Source: Methanomicrobiales archaeon
GTDB lineage: Archaea; Halobacteriota; Methanomicrobia; Methanomicrobiales; Methanoculleaceae
Assembly: GCA_012511245.1 (NCBI GenBank)
Contig: JAAZGM010000351.1
Coordinates: 1 to 6,966 of the forward strand
Direction of reading: 5' to 3'
DNA length: 6,966 nucleotides
The position numbers and the translations under genes were made by a program. Positions 4,367-6,966 of the stretch are shown here, in pieces; the first letter of the stretch is position 1; each line of letters starts with the position of its first letter. Below the pieces are notes generated by a model. It was given only the letters and a program-made list of their open reading frames with translations, was not told where the DNA came from and searched no databases.

Positions 4367-6205
4367 ATGGTGCGATACTCGATCACGATGGACGATGACC
4401 TTGTGAAAGCGATCGACAGGATGCGCGAATATCGGGGGATATCCCGATCTGAATGGCTCAACGACCTCTGCACGAAGTACCTCGACGGTGCGTCCGCAAA
4501 AGGCGTGCAGCCCGTGGTTCCCGAAGGGGTGCAGTCGGTAAGCGCACGGGAGCCGAACATGACCGATTACGACGCCGCCTGCGCCAACTTCCGGATCGAT
4601 GTCCCTGAGTTCTTCAACTTCGGCTACGATGTGATCGATCGGTGGGCCGAGACCGAGCGGAACAAACTCGCCATGATCTGGGTCGACCAGGAGGGAAACG
4701 AGAAGAAGTACACCTTCCGCGATCTGCGGTATCTCTCCAACGGTGCTGCGAACATCCTCCTCAAATACGGCATCAAGAGAGGCGACCGGGTCATGCTGAT
4801 GCTTCCGCGGATCCCGGAATGGTGGATCTTCGTCATCGCTCTCATCAAACTCGGCGCGGTCTTCTGCCCCTGCCCAACGATGCTTACGTCAAAAGACATC
4901 AAATACCGCGTGCAGGCCGGGAAGTTCCGGATGATCATCACCGACTGCGAGAACGCTGCAAAAATCGATGAGGTCGCCGATGCCTGCCCACTGCTCGACA
5001 CTCTCTTCCTCGCGGATGGGGAGCGGGATGGTTGGGCGAGTTTCATCCACGAACTCGAGTACCCCGCCCCGGTGTCGCGCCACACGGTCAGCATGCCGGT
5101 CGCGAAGAAGACGAGAGCGACCGACCCGATGATGATCTACTTCACCTCAGGCACCACCGGCGAGGCCAAGATGGTGCTGCACAACCACTCCTATCCGCTC
5201 GGGCATATCATCACCGCCTCGCTCTGGCAGGACGTCACGGAGAACGACCTGCACCTGACGTTCTCCGATACCGGGTGGGCGAAATGCGCCTGGGGCAAGA
5301 TATTCGGCCAGTGGATAGCCGGCGCCTGTATCTTCGTCTACGACATCCGGGGAAAGTTTGGTGCAACCGAACTCCTTCCGCTGATCGAGGAGTACGGGGT
5401 GACCACGTTCTGTGCACCACCGACAGTCTACCGGATGCTGATCCTCGCCGATCTCGAGAAGTTCGATTTCCGGGACCTGCGGCACTGCTGCAGCGCCGGG
5501 GAACCACTCAACCCCGAGGTGATCCGTGTCTGGGAAGACGGCACCGGACAGATCATCTACGAGGGATACGGCCAGACGGAGACCGTCTGCTGCATCGCGA
5601 CGTTCCCCTGCATGAAGCATAAGCCCGGTTCCATGGGAAAACCCGTCCCGGGATGGCATATCGAGCTCCACGATGACGACGGCAATCCAGTAGATCCCGG
5701 TGAGGAAGGGCGGATCGCGGTCAAACTCGACCCCCGGCCGGTCGGGCTCTTCGTGGAGTACCTGGACAACCCCGATGCAAACCGGGAATCGTTTCAGAAC
5801 GGATACTACTACACCGGCGACAAGGCACGTATGGACGAGGATGGCTACTTCTGGTTCATCGGCCGATCCGACGATGTCATCAAGTCGTCCGGCTACCGGA
5901 TCGGGCCGTTCGAGGTCGAGAGTGCCCTCATGGAGCATCCGGCCGTTCAGGAGGCGGCGGTTGTCGGATCGCCCGACCTCATCCGCGGGATGGTCGTCAA
6001 GGCCTTCATCGTCTTAAAATCCGGCTACCAGCCGTCAGAATCACTGGTCAAGGAACTCCAGGCCTACGTCAGGAACACCACCGCCCCGTACAAATACCCG
6101 CGCCTGATCGAGTTCGTCTCCGAGCTCCCAAAGACGATATCAGGAAAGATCCAGCGAAATATCCTGCGTGATCAGGAACTGCAGAGGAGTGGAAACGGTA
6201 TCTGA
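4367..6205 (+). CDS. Ribbon-helix-helix domain fused to an AMP-forming acyl-CoA synthetase
   Basis: The 612-residue protein joins two parts in one open frame. Residues 1-39 are a ribbon-helix-helix DNA-binding domain: strand RYSITM (3-8), helix DDDLVKAIDRMREY (9-22), turn GISRSE, helix SEWLNDLCTKYL (28-39). A proline/valine linker (40-64) follows. From M65 it is a full ANL-superfamily synthetase that makes an acyl-adenylate from a carboxylic acid and ATP and then the CoA thioester: TSGTTGEAKMV P-loop (260-270), EGYGQTET (399-406), YYTGD (481-485), GRSDDVIKSSGYRIGP hinge region (from 499), and PKTISGKIQRN with the adenylation lysine K594. It most resembles medium/branched-chain acyl-CoA synthetases of methanogens; the acid is not certain, and acetate is less likely than a larger acid. 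The start has no SD but a TATA element 25 bases upstream. The fusion resembles PutA in plan, so autoregulation is inferred. Confidence 0.92.
   Translation: MVRYSITMDDDLVKAIDRMREYRGISRSEWLNDLCTKYLDGASAKGVQPVVPEGVQSVSAREPNMTDYDAACANFRIDVPEFFNFGYDVIDRWAETERNKLAMIWVDQEGNEKKYTFRDLRYLSNGAANILLKYGIKRGDRVMLMLPRIPEWWIFVIALIKLGAVFCPCPTMLTSKDIKYRVQAGKFRMIITDCENAAKIDEVADACPLLDTLFLADGERDGWASFIHELEYPAPVSRHTVSMPVAKKTRATDPMMIYFTSGTTGEAKMVLHNHSYPLGHIITASLWQDVTENDLHLTFSDTGWAKCAWGKIFGQWIAGACIFVYDIRGKFGATELLPLIEEYGVTTFCAPPTVYRMLILADLEKFDFRDLRHCCSAGEPLNPEVIRVWEDGTGQIIYEGYGQTETVCCIATFPCMKHKPGSMGKPVPGWHIELHDDDGNPVDPGEEGRIAVKLDPRPVGLFVEYLDNPDANRESFQNGYYYTGDKARMDEDGYFWFIGRSDDVIKSSGYRIGPFEVESALMEHPAVQEAAVVGSPDLIRGMVVKAFIVLKSGYQPSESLVKELQAYVRNTTAPYKYPRLIEFVSELPKTISGKIQRNILRDQELQRSGNGI
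4548..4552 (+). promoter_or_regulatory. Internal Shine-Dalgarno before an in-frame ATG at the synthetase domain border
   Basis: GGGAG lies 6 bases before the in-frame ATG at 4559 (codon 65), exactly where stand-alone synthetases of this family begin. Initiation here would give a 548-residue enzyme without the DNA-binding domain. Confidence 0.4.
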
Positions 6206-6210
6206 ACAGC

Positions 6211-6225
6211 TCTCTTCTCTTTTTT
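6211..6225 (+). terminator. T-tract terminator of the RHH-synthetase gene
   Basis: A pyrimidine run ending in six T (6220-6225) begins a few bases after the TGA at 6203-6205. Archaeal RNA polymerase terminates at such T-rich tracts without needing a hairpin. Confidence 0.6.
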
Positions 6226-6319
6226 CGCAGACGATTCCCCGGAAGAGTGAACCGTGAGTTCTTCTATCCGGCTACCCCGTGCGACAGCCTCATCACCGCA
6301 CATTGCAGTTCGTGCAAAG

Positions 6320-6344
6320 AAAAGTTGATGATTTGGTCATCAAC
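6320..6344 (-). terminator. Hairpin plus T-tract terminator of the MFS transporter gene
   Basis: GTTGATGA (6324-6331) and TCATCAAC (6337-6344) are a perfect 8-bp inverted repeat with a 5-base loop. On the minus strand it is followed at once by TTTT (6323-6320). It lies about 40 bases beyond the MFS stop codon, so it fits that convergent gene. The remaining intergenic bases (6226-6319, 6345-6382) show nothing else. Confidence 0.65.
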
Positions 6345-6382
6345 CATCTCACCGTCACATCCATACTCCTGGTGCCTGAGGT

Positions 6383-6966
6383 TCATCCCCGGGTGGGGCG
6401 CCGTCCCCGAACGAGGGACTTCCAGGGGTAGGGGACGAGGAGGAAGAGCGGCACGGCGAGGATGATCGCGAGCGGGATCGTCGTGAGGCCGAGCGTGAGC
6501 GTCGTCATATCGGCGATCCACCCGGTGATCGAGACACCGAGTCCGCCCACGCCGACCGCGAGGCCGAGCATCAGGCCAGAGACCACCCCGACGTTCCCCG
6601 GCGCGATCTCGTGCGCCATCGCGACGGTGACGGCGAAGGTCGACCAGAGGATGAACCCGAAGATCATCAGCGCAACGAGTGAGAGGATGCCGCTGGTGGA
6701 AAGGAAGACGACGAACGGCGGGATGGCGGTGACGAGCCCCAGGAGGGTGTACTCCTTGCGGCCGTAGCGGTCGGAGAGAGCGCCGCCGACGAGTTGTCCC
6801 ACGACCCCGGCGATGAGCATCCCCGAGACCAGGATGTTCGCGGTCACGAGGTCGAACCCCCGCATCGTGAGGATGGTGGGGAGGAAGGCGACCGAGCCGA
6901 AGATCGCCCATGCCCGGAGGCCTGATGCAGCGACCAGGAGGCCGATCGCCCGGTGCGATGGTTTCG
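6383..6966 (-). CDS. MFS transporter, C-terminal half (partial, runs off the window)
   Basis: The minus-strand frame is open from the window edge to TGA at 6385-6383, giving the last 193 residues of a membrane transporter of the major facilitator superfamily. About six hydrophobic segments are seen. The early part reads AIGLLVAASGLRAWAIFGSV, then FLPTILTMRGFDLVTANILV and GMLIAGVVGQLVGGALSDRY. It carries the MFS loop motif GGALSDRYGRKEY (GxLxDRxGRK), which in this half lies between transmembrane segments 8 and 9. A short basic tail (SLVRGRRPTRG) ends the protein. The LRAW segment before segment 7 recalls fosmidomycin-resistance-type (FSR) efflux proteins, but the substrate is uncertain. The ATG at 6865 is internal, since the family pattern continues upstream of it to the edge. 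Its 3' end converges on the RHH-synthetase gene with terminators on both sides. Confidence 0.88.
   Translation of the reverse strand, partial: KPSHRAIGLLVAASGLRAWAIFGSVAFLPTILTMRGFDLVTANILVSGMLIAGVVGQLVGGALSDRYGRKEYTLLGLVTAIPPFVVFLSTSGILSLVALMIFGFILWSTFAVTVAMAHEIAPGNVGVVSGLMLGLAVGVGGLGVSITGWIADMTTLTLGLTTIPLAIILAVPLFLLVPYPWKSLVRGRRPTRG

Noticed and set aside
5147..5938. Minus-strand open frame of 263 codons
   Set aside because: Antisense shadow of the acyl-CoA synthetase motifs; no recognisable domain.
1..6966. CRISPR array, insertion sequence, rRNA or origin
   Set aside because: No regularly spaced direct repeats, transposase motifs, terminal inverted repeats, rRNA-like sequence or A/T-rich iteron cluster was seen on either strand.

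Overview
The window looks like chromosomal DNA from a high-GC methanogenic euryarchaeon, most likely Methanomicrobiales and perhaps a Methanoculleus relative. The grounds are archaeal promoter layout (A/T-rich TATA elements about 26-28 bases before several start codons, with no Shine-Dalgarno site there), T-tract terminators, strong GC bias at third codon positions, and the protein types present. The genus is inferred from general resemblance only; no 16S or methanogenesis marker lies in the window.

Layout. On the left (1-2640, + strand) are three ordinary housekeeping or stress genes: a SlyD-like FKBP peptidyl-prolyl isomerase, a secreted lipoprotein-type 5'-nucleotidase, and a one-subunit 'half-ferritin' of about 104 residues with its own TATA box and Shine-Dalgarno. 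The ferritin-like gene is followed by a 3' region with two perfect hairpins and a strong hairpin plus T-tract terminator (to 2812). The middle (2813-4300) is gene-poor and partly decayed. It holds a short nucleotidyltransferase (MNT) domain protein without its usual N-terminal helix, a small zinc-ribbon protein of 57 residues on the minus strand at 3283-3456, and a short-chain dehydrogenase/reductase (SDR) pseudogene on the minus strand whose pieces lie in all three frames and whose catalytic lysine has become isoleucine. On the right (4300-6966) is the most interesting gene: one open frame of 612 codons joining an N-terminal ribbon-helix-helix (RHH) DNA-binding domain to a complete AMP-forming acyl-CoA synthetase. 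It ends at a T-tract and faces the C-terminal half of an MFS transporter on the minus strand, which has its own hairpin terminator.

How they may work together. The strongest hypothesis is that the RHH-synthetase fusion is an autoregulated 'trigger enzyme', organised like PutA (RHH plus proline catabolic enzyme). It would activate a short- or medium-chain carboxylic acid to its CoA ester and also bind its own promoter, where repeats of TGCACCA lie around the TATA elements and the start codon. A good internal start (SD at 4548, ATG at 4559) sits exactly where a stand-alone synthetase would begin, so one gene may give two products. The SDR remnant is divergently oriented from this promoter and may once have shared its regulation. 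The other genes look independently transcribed.
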